DNA from: Owenia fusiformis
Taxonomy: Eukaryota > Annelida > Polychaeta > Sabellida > Oweniidae
Assembly (NCBI GenBank): GCA_903813345.2
Contig: CAIIXF020000010.1
Coordinates: 9,600,349 to 9,664,348, forward strand
Reading direction: 5' to 3'
DNA length: 64,000 nt
Both the position numbers and the translations under genes were made by a program. Under the pieces are notes generated by a model, which saw nothing but the letters and a program-made list of their open reading frames with translations, was not told the DNA's origin and made no database searches. Of this stretch, positions 25,845 through 37,858 are shown one piece after another. Numbering within the stretch: the first letter of the stretch is position 1; the number at the start of each line of letters is the position of its first letter.

Positions 25845-27370
25845 CTAAATCAAAACATTGCAATATATACCTTTTAAATCCAATGACTCAATTCATATCA
25901 TTCCAGTTAAATTGACAGTTTTATATACTGTATATTAAAAACACAAACTTTTCTTGGACCCATTTAAAGGATGCATATTAATTTGTTGATCAACAAAGCA
26001 AGCTACAAAAGCAGTAACATAAAACACATGAGCATGTATACCAGGGCATCTTCCAATCACTGAGGCAAGTGACCACTACAACCACATTTTAAAAAGAAAG
26101 TTTGAACCAACTTAAAAAAACATTTGCACCCACTAATAAAACTTATTTGCGCCCACTTTATAAATCAGAAGAAAAAAAATTTTTACCAACTTTTGCCAAA
26201 AACACAATATAAAGCTTATAAGAAAGACTCTTTATAGCTCAATCGAGAAAAATCTATGGAATAAATTTCCATGTAAATCAGATGAGAAAATTCTGAATTC
26301 CAACTTTGTCATTTTTACTCTTTATGAAGTTATTAAAGCCACCCTTTAATTAGTATGAGGAAGATATGTGGACAATAAGAGAGGTCCCTAGATCAACCTA
26401 ATAGAATGAAATGACACATCAGATAAAGCCCTCAGAGAACAGTCTACTCATAATCATCATCATTAAATTAGTTTTATCACCCCATATTTATACCCCAAAA
26501 ATATCTCACTGGCCCTTAGAACCTTCAAGAGAAATGATGTTTTACGAGGGATCACGATTGTTAGAAACAATTGAAAGGGAACACAAATTCTGGTTATTGA
26601 CTCTAAATTGTTTGCTGTTAAACAATGAGTCTTAAAAAACTGGCGGTTGTTCAGGTGATAAAAATTGTTTTTTTCTCAAGGAGTATATATTTGCCAAGAA
26701 GAATATGACAATATGTCTCTATATACCACCTGCTGGTCTCAAGCAGGCGAGAGTGAAAGTTTAGGGACGTCAATTGGACCCATCTAACACCCTCTGCCCT
26801 CGGGCAGATATAAATGCTATTATCACCCTTCAAGAGAACTCAGACAACCGTAATTTACCCTGACAGTTAATGATTGGCAACCGATATTGTCTCTATTTTA
26901 TCACAAATCACTCCAAGTCACGGTATTCTAGTGCAACATGCAACACTTTGAAATATAATTGAGTTAAATTATTTTTGTGATATTAATTTTATTTCATTAA
27001 ACTCATTTTGAGCACTTACGCTCTTTGATAATGACACTTTATCTGATATTAAAAGTCAAGGTTTTTGATGTTGTTTCAAAAATGCATGATAAAATCATTT
27101 AGTTGCTTTAACCACAGACCGTGATATAAGCAATCATTCTTGGTTCATATTCACTTATTAAATCTATTTGTAGTTCCAATAATTAATTTGGAATAGAAAA
27201 GTCGACACAATGAATGTCATAAAATGAAGATATATAATTTCATCAGAAAGGCTATGATTGAAGAAGAAAGACCATGATTTCTGATGACCAGAGCTGTCAA
27301 TTTACACCCTATTTAGCTGCTCATTCCAATAAAATAATTCTTATAAAGTACATAGGGGTAATACATAAGG

Positions 27371-27500
27371 GTTATGTACTGGGAGGTTTTGGATATGGGG
27401 TTTATCCAGAGGGAGATATGCATATCTACCTGAGGGACCGAGGGTAGATGTGCATATCTCACGAGGGATGAACCCAATATCCAAACCGACCGTACATAAC
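27371..27500. repeat. Imperfect hairpin repeat, copy A
   Basis: GTTATGTAC at 27371 pairs with GTACATAAC at 27492, and the complementarity continues inward for about 30 bases with mismatches; a second nested pair surrounds ATATGCATATCT. A close copy lies at 42058-42196 and a more distant one at 38578-38701. In both close copies the hairpin directly precedes the MITE-like element, so the two may form one mobile unit. Confidence 0.75.
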
Positions 27501-27503
27501 TGC

Positions 27504-27799
27504 TTTATCCTATACCAAGTAGAGTTTTCTAATTTTCTTTCAATTTTTTTTCTATTTTTTCTGATTTTTTTTATTTCTATTTTTTTCTTTTTTTGAATTT
27601 TTATTCTTTTTTTCAATTTTTTCACTTTTTTCAATTTTTCTTATTTTTTTCAAATTTTTTTTCGAAGCGGGAAGATATGCCCTGGAGCAGGAGATATGGC
27701 GGGAGATATGAAGGTTCAGGATATGGAAATTTCAAAGTCAGGAAACGGGATATATCTTACCAACTTATCTCCCTAAAACTCTACTTGGCATAGGATAAA
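27504..27799. mobile_element. MITE-like element with 25-bp terminal inverted repeats, copy A
   Basis: The left end begins TTTATCCTATACCAAG and the right end is the inverted sequence at 27775-27799 (24 of 25 bases match). It carries no transposase. The interior includes a T-rich stretch at 27535-27662 that looks like a simple-repeat expansion absent from the second copy (42200-42452). It shares GCGGGAAGATATGC and TATCTTACCAACTTATCTCC blocks with that copy. Superfamily is not clear, and I could not define a target duplication. Confidence 0.75.
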
Positions 27800-28118
27800 G
27801 CTTGTTATACAAACACTTGGTGGTGAAATAACTTTTTCAAGGTAAATCCATTATATAAAATTTGTTATTCTAGCAATGTCTAGGTACCATCCAGAACAAC
27901 TGCAAATTGTGAAAACTACACAGTTCACTTAGATATAGATATACCATTGTTTGTCTTCAAGAACACAAAAGAAATGTACTTAAAAGGATTAGCTATATCC
28001 ATGGCTTTAATGGCTGAGAAAAGGACTGTTGCATCCTACATGTAATAGTCTTTATGTGAATTTATGTAAATAAAACAAATGTTATTCAAATTAAATTAAC
28101 AAAACTTCAAAGGCTAAC

Positions 28119-28283
28119 CCGGTTTTCCTGTAATGGCTGCTGCATGCCACGCCCCACATGACACATGTGATACAAGATGGCTGCCAAGATTGACAAGGAC
28201 AGGAGAGAAATATTTCTCGGATGTTGGCCTTGCTGCATTGATTGTGTGGCTGTTCTTACCCCACATGTACAGATGACCAGCTT
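28119..28283 (-). CDS. RCC1-repeat protein, exon for the last RCC1 repeat
   Basis: This 165-base exon encodes one RCC1 blade: AGHLYMWGKNSHTINA, then PVLVNLGSHLVSHVSCGAWH and AAAITGKP. The LYMWG start and VSCGxWHxAAIT end are classic RCC1 signatures. RCC1 repeats build a seven-bladed propeller that often acts as a protein-docking surface or, in some members, a guanine-exchange factor. The acceptor is AAATAG (28285-28284). The donor GTTAGC at 28118 is weak but the only one that fits, giving phase 1 on both sides like the preceding exon. GxxGxLG is degenerate here (GKNSHTINAA), as often in the closing blade. I cannot assign an orthologue; RPGR-like proteins are one option. Confidence 0.88.
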
Positions 28284-28352
28284 CTATTTTATGAAAATAA
28301 AGTAATAATGAAGAATCAAAATGCTTAACTGTGTTATGATGAATCGCAATGC

Positions 28353-28713
28353 ATGGCTGAATCATTATGAATCTCAATGCATGGCTGAATCATTATGAAT
28401 CTCAATGTATGGCTGAATCATTATGAATCCCAATGCATGGCTGGATCATTATGACTCTCAATGCATGGCTGAATCATTATGAATCTCAATGCATGGCTAA
28501 ATCATTATGAATCTCAATGTATGGCTGAATCATTATGAATCTCAATGCATGGCTGGATCATTATGACTCTCAATGCATGGCTGAATCATTATGAATCTCA
28601 ATGCATGGCTGAATCATTATGAATCTCAATGCATGGCTGAATCACTATGAATCTCAATGCATGGCTGAATCATTATGAATCTAAATGCATGGCTGAATCA
28701 TGATGAATCTCAA
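28353..28713. repeat. 28-bp intronic minisatellite (about 13 copies)
   Basis: Thirteen near-identical units of ATGGCTGAATCATTATGAAT plus CTCAATGC, in register from 28353, with a partial unit just before. Variants (GGATCATTATGACTC, AATGTATGG) recur at intervals, which suggests block-wise expansion. The array fills most of the 514-base intron between the two RCC1-repeat exons. Confidence 0.95.
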
Positions 28714-28797
28714 AAGGAATATCACAGTATTATATCGGTTGAGTTATTACTGCAGAATGTCTTGCTACAAGAATCTAAGTAGCTGTTTATGTCTTAC

Positions 28798-28959
28798 CTG
28801 TGACAGCAGCACTGTACATGTCACCACAGGCGATATGTGTAACACAATGGCGTAACTCTTGGCAACTTATCATCCTGGGTCGCATGAGAAACTTCACCCT
28901 GTGACCTTGACCCAGTTGACCTTCTACTCCTGACCCCCAGGTGTACACATTGCCATTAC
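28798..28959 (-). CDS. RCC1-repeat protein, exon for the penultimate RCC1 repeat
   Basis: A 162-base exon holding exactly one RCC1 repeat: GNGNVYTWGSGVEGQLGQGH, then RVKFLMRPRMISCQELRHCV and THIACGDMYSAAVT. VYTWGxGxxGQLGxG and IACGxxYSAAVT are diagnostic. The acceptor is TTTGCAG (28961-28960) and the donor GTAAGA (28797). It is phase 1 on both ends, and the leading Gly codon is completed by an upstream exon. At least four or five further blades should lie upstream on the minus strand (above 28959), but I found none with confidence. The gene is therefore 5'-incomplete here. Confidence 0.92.
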
Positions 28960-31103
28960 CTGCAAACACATGGAAAACAATAGTACAGCAATACATATTA
29001 AAACGTATAACATGTATGTATTTTTGCAGACTTCTCAATTTAATTGACAGGTCCTTAATATTCTTCTTTTCTTACACATCGATCCCTAAACAAGACAAAT
29101 ATGTCTGGAAGATGAAAAAACATATAATTGAGAAACATACAAAATGACAGGTCCTATAATATTCTTTTAACAAATTGATTGATCCCAGAAATATAACAGA
29201 AATGTCTGAAACATGACAAAAAGAACTGTTAAATACAGAAAACATAATAATTATCCAGCAAAATTACAATTCTATATTCAGTCGCAGTCAATTTTTCCTA
29301 CAAATTGACTGATCCCCCAAGTAAGCCGGAAAAGCCTGCAAGATGAAAAATACATATGTAATGAATGGAGTTAATCTTAAAGGCTGATCAGTGTCAATAT
29401 GTCAACAACTTTAAGGACCTCATGGAGCCTCTTGGATCATACTGGATCCACACTCAACACAAATAAGTAAAATCCCTATGATCCTTTAATGATTTCTCAT
29501 AGGGATTCCATGATTGTGATGCGTATGAAAGCGAGGATATATTTCATTGTGAACATGACATGTTTCATAACCCCTAGGATTAACTTAAGTTTTTATGAAT
29601 GTTAAGTAATATACTATACTACTACCTAAGGCGGTTTAGTATACCATGAAGTATAGATACACAGAAAATAATGTGTTTCAAATGGATAATTTATTTTTTA
29701 ACATGGATATCAATGGGATCCTTTATGGTAACTTTATGACTTAATATCACTTGAAAATATTAATTGAATTATGACAATCATATAAAAAGGCAGCACTTTT
29801 GTTAATAGATTGTCCCAATAAAAGTGACAAGGGATCTTTTGTCACTATAATGCTATACCTATTATGTAATTAACTAGCGTTATACCTAACAATAGGATAC
29901 CCCCACATCTATGTACATTATACTCCCTGCTCTCTCATCGTGGATTAATAATTTATAGAATAATTGACGAGGGTGAGATGGGTTTGTAATTGTGTTTGAA
30001 GAATGGAATGAGCTTCTAAAGTTCATATCTGGTTAAGTGAATAGTTTTGTGTCAATATTAGAATGAACCGTGAGTCAAGTGGTTTGATCTGCTATCCTGT
30101 ATAAAGTATCAATATAAAAGAGAACTAAATGTCATCTATAAGTGTTTGTTTGATGGAATAATGTGACATCATTGGTCTGATTATCTGGATTTGACCTCGA
30201 GATATGACATGCGTATGTTTATTTATCAAAATACTGATTAATCCTTTAATTTCAGAGATAAAAAATGTATGAAAAAAATATTTTTTTACAAATGTGTTAA
30301 TTGAAAACAAGAACATAAAACTATCCATCCAATAAGTCGTAAAATAGAGATGGGAAAGACCTTTCTCGAGACAGTACCCATAATAAAGGTGCTAAATCAT
30401 AAAACATCAAGAATATGTGGGGCCAGTCGATTCTTTTAGTCTTAAAATAGCAATTAAAAATGCTTCTTCAGCTGTTTCCTAAGTTTCTTGCCTCAATTAT
30501 AACAAACAAAAGACAATAAAATTAAAATCAAATGTCCATTAACTTTTACTTTCGTGAGAAAATTGCCAATAAAGTCCAATGACCGTTAAGATTTCTGAGA
30601 GTTCTAAAATGTAATTTTAACACATGTTAAGTTTCTTTTCGTTGATGGACTTTATACACTATTAAAATCAAAGATTTCTGTTTGGTTCACTGATTAAGGA
30701 TAACACCATTGAACTAAGAAAATTAGTAAATGCGTGTTTTCTTACTTTTTTTTAATCAGAGAGAATGGAAGCATATCTGTAACCAATTTTTTCTGGATGG
30801 AGAGCGTAAAAGTAAAAAGTTTGACAAATATGATTGATTTTCTCAGACATGGATAAGTTTAGACAATAATTTGCTCCAAAAAATATATATGCATTTTTTA
30901 AAATTGTTTTGGTTGATCTGACATCCTCAATACAACATCACTTTTACGCCATCACAAAGTCCATTGAAATGAGTAATTACTGAAACAATTAGTGTCTGTT
31001 TCATTATAACATCATCTTAACAAATACTTCAAAGAAGTCTCTCGAATTATAACCGATTACTTCCTCTTAAGATCAGCTTCCAAATTGTCACAAAGGTTAA
31101 TTA

Positions 31104-31137
31104 AGGTCATTGACCTTCCAATCAAGGTCACTGACCC
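31104..31137. promoter_or_regulatory. Two adjacent IR1-type palindromes of AGGTCA
   Basis: AGGTCA-T-TGACCT at 31104-31116 is a perfect inverted repeat with one-base spacing, and AGGTCA-C-TGACCC at 31125-31137 repeats it with one mismatch. IR1 is the arrangement bound by EcR- and FXR-like receptor heterodimers. Function is inferred from motif only. Confidence 0.4.
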
Positions 31138-33527
31138 AGCCAAACTCTTGTTATCAAACATTAGCAATGAGGAAATCATCTCAAAAGGTTAGATAAGGTC
31201 AACCGAATCAGTGACAAAAGCTATTGTTTTACTATAATTGGTTAATAATTCTGTTGGCGACTTGCGGATAATGAGCAATTGATGGCTCTCTGAATCATGG
31301 TAGATAATGAAGCTGCCTTCTGCAATTATGAATATGAATCTTTGACTTCATAGATCATCAAACCATGCAAGGAGACATAAAGCTGGCACTCGTAAAGGAG
31401 TGGCCAATACATAATCCAACTGGACCTAAACTTTTTCAGTTTTGGAGTCTCGTGGGTGCATACCACGATTTTAGATTTACTTGAAAAATATGTTGGAAAA
31501 TGGAAGTATGGTCTTTTGGAGTCTAGTGGATGCATTATAAGATTTTAGATTTAGTAGAAAAATGGAATTACAGACATATTTTCATGCTACTTTGAACATT
31601 GTGGCACTTGATCAACTGAAAAAGTTGCGGGATCAACAAAAAAAGTATGTTAACTGGACATTGTCGTAGAGTTTTTAATGCCTATCAATCAGTCAAATTG
31701 CTTCAAGAAATAGTTTTTCCCAAGATGTGATGGTTCAACAAAATGTTTTTTTCATATGAAATGGATAATCTCAAAAAAGCAAATGTCCATTATTTAGAAA
31801 GAGGCAGTAATCTAACACATCATGGATCTATTCTAGTATTTATGCTCCAAATGGTTGGTAATTGGTTTGAAGTTGAAATGGGCATGACTCCCTGACTCAA
31901 TTTTTCAACCCAATAGTATGGCTGTTCACCTTCAAATATGCTTACTTCAGAAACACAATAAAGTACAGATTTTAAGAATCCCATTACACCAACTCTTCTA
32001 AAAGGAGCAATGTAATATTATATTTCGGTGAAATCCAAAGGTGAATGAAAGAACACATTAAACTGCCAGTAATAAATGTAAAATATATTGTTAATGTAAA
32101 ATATTGGCCCCTGGCGCCAGTCTTAGACTCAGGCATACTACATGACAAAACTTGTAAAAAATTGATAGTGCTATTGTAAGCCTCAGTCTAAACGTTAAAC
32201 AAAGTCACTCTGACCTCAGAACTATATAGATCAAAGTTCTAAGCCTTTATAATATGAATAATATACATGGGTTGCTATTTGATTTATAATAGGTCGCAAT
32301 GTACTCTTCACAGTTTAAACTTTGCTTTTTAAAGTCTTAGGTTTACAAGATAGGTGAAGGAGGTGAAAAGCAATGTGTATCAAGTAACATCACAATGACA
32401 TTAGGATGGGGCCTTGCTTAAGAAACCTCTATTAATTTCAGTATAAAAGGATACATGACTCAGCCTGTATAAAAACTGCCATTTTTGAGATGAATCTTCA
32501 AAAAAAAACTCATATCTCTAAATATTAATAGACCATTCGGTAGAATAATGGCCAGGAACACCAATCTCTGATCAAACCTTCGCCAAAATATAACATTTTG
32601 TAGTTGACGACTATTTGTCATAATCGTCAGGTAGATTCAGTCTTAGAAAGCCTATTGTAAAGTTAAACGATGAAGCACATGTACAGTATATAAGGATGTA
32701 CTTTACCACATGCAAACGCAATCATAACCCTAGCCAAAATAAATATTAATCCAAAGAAAAATACCTCTATGAATCCAGGGAAGCCAAATGTTGAATAAAA
32801 AAGGTAATAATTGTTTTATTGAATCAATAAATCCTTTGGTGTCACGTCCTTTACTAAGTCGTCATTAAACTCTTATTTGCGGATACAATACCTGGTATTT
32901 GGTGAGACTTTCATCAAATACTCAAAGGCCAACCCCGTGTAAATGATTCCCCGGGTAGATGTCCTTTTATGTCAAACAGTATGAAAAACCAAGAAACGGA
33001 CTTGGAATAACGTAAATCTATATATTGAATGTGAGCATATAAAAGGTGGAATTTGAACTGTTTGTATTTTGAATACAAAATTAATGAAATAGTAGTTATC
33101 AACGTGGAATGGTTTGAAGGGGTTAGTATGTTGACACAGAATGTATTTTTAAGAACACAGTTGTTTGAAGAGCATCTCAGATCAGAACCTTTACAATTGA
33201 ACCAACCAAACAGAGCAGAAGGTCAACTTTAAAAAACTTTACTAATCAACGCTAGATTTCCTGAACAGAAAATATTTGTCTCGAAACAAAGACTGATTAT
33301 AAAAAGGCAGAAATGTGGAATTTGCGTCAATTGTCCTCAATGGAAGCACTAATTGTTATGCACCTCATTGAAAAAAGAACACCGTTACTAAAACAACATT
33401 AATTTTTTCTGTTCAAGTGCCTGGGACTATTTTTAGTGTGGAGTGATATTTATACCTCGGTGATAAGGAATATTGTCAAACCGCTTATGTTAGATCATGA
33501 GGTCATAGTTTGATATAGCGTGATCTC

Positions 33528-33542
33528 AGGTCACAGTGACCT
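33528..33542. promoter_or_regulatory. Perfect ERE-type palindrome
   Basis: AGGTCA-CAG-TGACCT is an exact inverted repeat with three-base spacing, the canonical steroid/estrogen-receptor-type element. Another AGGTCA lies at about 33499. A perfect 12-base match is unlikely in one window but possible by chance given how many motif arrangements one can look for. Confidence 0.4.
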
Positions 33543-35180
33543 ATGTTTCTTAAGTATGCCCCCTCTTAATTTAAAATCACATGTCAAATATATATACAAC
33601 CTTTCAACATACAAGTTTAAACAATCTATTGAGTGATAAAAAACACACACATTAGAGTTAAACTAATAATTGGACTTCAATGCAGTAATGCCAACCTAAC
33701 TACATGTTTAAGTGAAATTTCAAAAAACTTTCCGTGTTACGAATGAATGTGTCAATGACAGGTCATGGTCTGGAAATATCATGTAAAAATAATATTAAAA
33801 TCTTAGTTTGAAGTAAAGAGAAGGTGGCTAATAAAGGGAGATCCAGCTGAGAAAGAAGTTTCTCCTTAGGGAGATAATGGGAGATATTTTGCTGTGGTTC
33901 ATTCAATAGGGGTATCACACATCAAAAAATAATCAAATAACACACAAAGAAATAATAACAAAAAGAACAACTAAAAATTTACATTCTGAGTGATTTAAGT
34001 GGCGACAGCTCTAGACATCCCTTGTTTAAAGTATTGCATAATTTTGTCATTTATATTCCCAAAGAAATTTTCAATAAGCATGATATATTAATTCAACTTG
34101 TTTCAAATTAATATTTTAATCCCGATTTGCTCGTCTCCAAATGTCGTTCCTTTTCTAACTTGACAATAACAGGATCATTAAATGGGATGATTACGAGAGC
34201 AACGGATGATAATGAATAAACTCAGGACCCGCATATGTGAGAGTGAGGCTGACACGCCGCATTTTAATCAGTTACGATTTTTTACCTCCTTGGTCTAACT
34301 GCGGTAGACGATCTCCAGAGACTAACAACAAAAACCTCATTGTTAAAAAAATGCAATTATTCATTTAGAGAAGCCACATGGGAGGCTTCAGGGGCTAATC
34401 TTGTGGTGAGGTGGGGCTATAGCCATATGCCCTAATGTTAAAAGCCAAACTACACCAAGGGTGAAATTAATGCACTTTTGTGGCAGCTTTATAAAGCTAC
34501 TTGGTTATATTTGGAGTAAAATACGCATTCCCTTTTAAAGTTGCAACCATATTCTTGATATGTTTCTTTTAATTTAGTACCAATTTAAAAATGTTTTTGG
34601 AAAAAATAAATAAAATAAAATATATTATACACACATACAACTTGTATTCTAGGCTATTTATTTATATAAGAATTAAGTTACAATACTGGTTTGTTTATTT
34701 TCATATTAAAGGGGCATGTGGGTTTCAAAGTCAAGGTTGACCACACTGGCCCAAGTCTAACACCACAATAACCAAATACAACCAATGATACGTACCATAA
34801 CAACAATCTAATTGTAGCATTTAACCACTACAACCATACAACCATACAAAGCATCAGGTGTACAATAACAATTGAGTTGTACCATGTACATTGATATGAC
34901 ACAATAATACTTATGTTTTAAGCTACTTAATGTTGTTCATTATTGTATTAAAAGTTTGGAAGTTATTTACTTTCCTGTTCACTCAGTAGATAAAACTTTG
35001 GATGAAAAATTGTGGCTTGCTCAATCGACTTTTTTGGTATATAATGCCTGGGGGTATCATTAACATGCTTATTTTATTTGTAATACCTCATCAAGAAGCA
35101 ATGTATGTATATATATGAAATTATATGCTTTTGAGCAATATCATTTTTCATTTTATCAATAACTTGATATCAATGTCAGC

Positions 35181-35441
35181 ATCAGTGAGTGAAGCGAATG
35201 AGTACTTGTATCAGTGAGTGAAGCAAATGAGTGCTTGTATCAGTGAGTGAAGCAAATGAGTGCTTGTATCAGTGAGTGAAGCGAATGCATGCTTATATCA
35301 GTGAGTGAAGCGAATGCATGCTTGTATCAGTGAGTGAAGCGAATGCATGCTTATATCAGTGAGTGAAGCGAATGCATGCTTGTATCAGTGAGTGAAGCAA
35401 ATGAGTGCTTATATCTGTGAGTGAACCAAACGAGTGCTTAT
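35181..35441. repeat. 29-bp minisatellite, nine copies
   Basis: Nine in-register copies of ATCAGTGAGTGAAGCGAATG plus AGTGCTTGT. Two unit types alternate: GAGTGCTTGT and GCATGCTTAT. The end copy is more diverged. There is no open frame through the array and no regular spacer variation, so it is not a CRISPR. Confidence 0.95.
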
Positions 35442-36713
35442 AAGGATTGTAAAAGTTTACAAAAATAATGCTATCATACTGGACCAAACTTTTTTCAAGA
35501 TCTTCTCTCAGAAGGGCTGGGAAAAGTAGCTGCTTGAAGCATGCCTACTTTCGGTATATCTGCATATGGCACTTTCTCCTTTAATACTATAATTTACTCT
35601 TTCATTCCAGATTCATTTAAAACAATTAGTCAAATTTAGAGACTTTATATCATTTTTACTCATTATTATTCTATGAAAAAATATTGACTCATTACTTAAT
35701 TTATTAAAGTCCTAAATATAACTTCAAATTGAACTCAAATTACAAATGTCATCAAATATATGACCAACTATATATTTATGTGACCAATTTTTCAAAATAA
35801 GTCTGTAAAATAATAAAAACTGATAAAGGCATATATATATATATATCAACTGATGCTTCATCCAGCAGATTTAGAGTTTATTCAAACATAATTCTTGTAC
35901 CTAATAATTAACAGACAGGTTGCTCTATTGTATCCTACCAGTTTCAACAATAACAAAGTTTTTATGCTCATTTTCACTCTCTCCAAGTTCACCCCATAAG
36001 GACAAGCACACATACACACAATCACATACTACGGGATCATAGCAGCTTTATTAATATGTTAACAACTTAACTCGTGACCTCTGACTCCATCTTGTTTTTT
36101 AACAGTGTTGCTTATTTGTATTTAGTCTATGAGATGGCTGTATTGCCCTCATTGGGTGAAAGGCCAGTGGCTCTGGGTTGAACCTGACCCTTCATTGACA
36201 GCAATACAAAACATCATTCAATGGCTTTCACCTCATTTTTTATACTCAAATCAGGAGAAATTGATTTATTGACTAAGGGGTCTACAGAGTGATCATGAAT
36301 GACTTTTTTAATGTGCAGTTTTTGATGGGGAAAATTTAAGCTAAATATGGTGAGATGTAAAATCTAGAATTGCGTGTTAATATTTATGATTTTTATTTAA
36401 GGTCACGATAACCTGATGAGTTATGTTTAAAAATTGCCATTCACAATCGAACATTAATTTCTTCACTGTTTGACATCTGACACATAGGGTTATCTACATA
36501 TGAAAAACTTGAACACTCTTGGGTATGTGACAAAAATATAAACACATTTTTTAAAGTATGATACTTCAAAACAACTACTTATTTGGATACTTTAAGAAAT
36601 TGGCGTAACATCTAACGAACATAATTACACACACATAGACGGCCACAAAACAGGCTGATCCCAACATGGCAATATACAAAGACAGAATATCAGGCATATT
36701 TTCTATTCATTCC

Positions 36714-36783
36714 TTTATAATAAAAATTGTTAAATCCTCTATTGTGATCAATGCAATCCAATAAGAGGTTGCAATAGAATATC
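36714..36783. repeat. Dispersed short repeat, copy 1
   Basis: TTGTTAAATCCTCTATTGTG and flanking sequence closely match 49465-49536 over about 70 bases (roughly 80 percent by eye). The core contains inverted ATTG/CAAT words. It is probably a small dispersed element. Confidence 0.6.
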
Positions 36784-36996
36784 TTTCCATAGAGAGCCTG
36801 TTGAGAGGTGCTACAGTTTTACAACAGTGTTCTTTGAATCTATAACCAAGGCTTTCAATTCAACTTTTTCATAATCCATCATCTATAAATATTGGTCTCC
36901 CAGATTATACTAAGAAAAGGATCTAGGAACAGTTCTCATGATATGAGTCTGTATAATATGTTGAGTATAAATGTTGGCAATTTTTGGCAAATGTGG

Positions 36997-37490
36997 GGTT
37001 TTCTTATGGTACAAATGATTTATGGTATCAATGGTGGTGATTTATGGTACAGATGCTGGTCCCTTATTGTATCAGTGGTGGTGATCTATGGTACAGATGC
37101 TGGTCCCTTATTGTATCAATGGTGGTGATCTATGGTACAGATGCTGGTCCCTTATTGTATCAATGGTGGTGACTTATGGAATGGTACAAATGATGGTCCT
37201 TTAATGGATAAATAAAGGTGATTTATGGTACAAATGATGATCCCTTATTTTATCAATTGAGGTGATTAATGATAGAAATGATGGTCCGTTATTGTATCAC
37301 TGGTAGTAATCTGCGGTACAAATGGTGGTCCCTTATTTTATCAATGGAGGTGATTTATGGTAAAAATGTGGTGGTCCCTCATTGTATTACTAGTGGTGAT
37401 TTATGGTGCAAATGGTGGCCGCTTATTGTATCAATGGAGGATTTATGGTACAAATGATGGTCTCTTATTATATAATTGATGGTGACATGT
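36997..37490. repeat. 44-bp tandem repeat
   Basis: About eleven copies of a 44-base unit containing GGTGATCTATGGTACAGATG and CTGGTCCCTTATTGTATCAA. Four successive copies from 37039 keep an exact 44-base step; later copies degrade. Open frames on both strands across it are by-products of the repeat. Confidence 0.9.
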
Positions 37491-37748
37491 GGTATTAATA
37501 GTGAATACAATAACAATATCAATGGCACAAATACAAGAATACAGCAATAGTACAAAACTAGTACTATAAATATATATCCCATACAGTACGAAAAGTCAAC
37601 AATGAAGAAAAGGTCCCTAATACAATGGCAAGTATGAATGTTCTCCTTGATATATGCAAATGTAAGAACAAAAAATGAAAAGGTTAAGGTTCCAATAATC
37701 AAAGTTCCAATAATCAAAGATGTCAAAGCAGCCAACATTACTATGCTT

Positions 37749-37858
37749 ATACAGTATAACCTGTCTTGGTAAACACTTCTCTCTAATGAACACCCGTCTC
37801 TACTGGACACTCTTCCTCCGCACATACTCTACTGACTTCTGAATAAATTACCCTCACT
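37749..37858. repeat. Dispersed repeat, CAGTATAACCTGT type, copy 1
   Basis: This copy matches 44356-44465 closely, including the shared block TACTGGACACTCTTCCTCCG. Related ends (TACAGTNAAACCTGTNAAGTGG...GAACACC) recur near 52436 and 58916. This resembles terminal sequence of pogo/Tc1-mariner-like elements; that family link is tentative. Confidence 0.6.

Larger units (their letters stand above)
25845..28118 (-). other. RCC1-repeat gene intron carrying a MITE-like insertion
   Basis: A 2.3-kb intron. Bases 27371-27500 are a hairpin repeat and 27504-27799 an element with terminal inverted repeats, both described separately. The rest is AT-rich without features. Confidence 0.8.
28960..35180. other. 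Non-coding stretch upstream of the known RCC1 exons
   Basis: No supportable gene. It is likely intron of the RCC1-repeat gene or intergenic DNA. Palindromic nuclear-receptor-type sites occur at 31104-31137 and 33528-33542. A short duplication (TTTTGGAGTCT...GATTTTAGATTTA) occurs at about 31437 and 31512. AGGGAGAT words occur near 33840. Confidence 0.55.

Noticed and set aside
27341-27634. Lys/Ile-rich minus-strand frame
   Set aside because: It is a translation of the T-rich stretch and hairpin of the MITE-like element.
35181-35441. Regular direct repeats that could be mistaken for a CRISPR array
   Set aside because: Units are contiguous 29-mers without unique spacers, in an animal genome; it is a minisatellite.
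37379-37825. 148-codon minus-strand frame with hydrophobic stretches
   Set aside because: It starts in the dispersed repeat at 37749-37858 and ends in the 44-bp tandem array; no domain is recognisable and no splice context.
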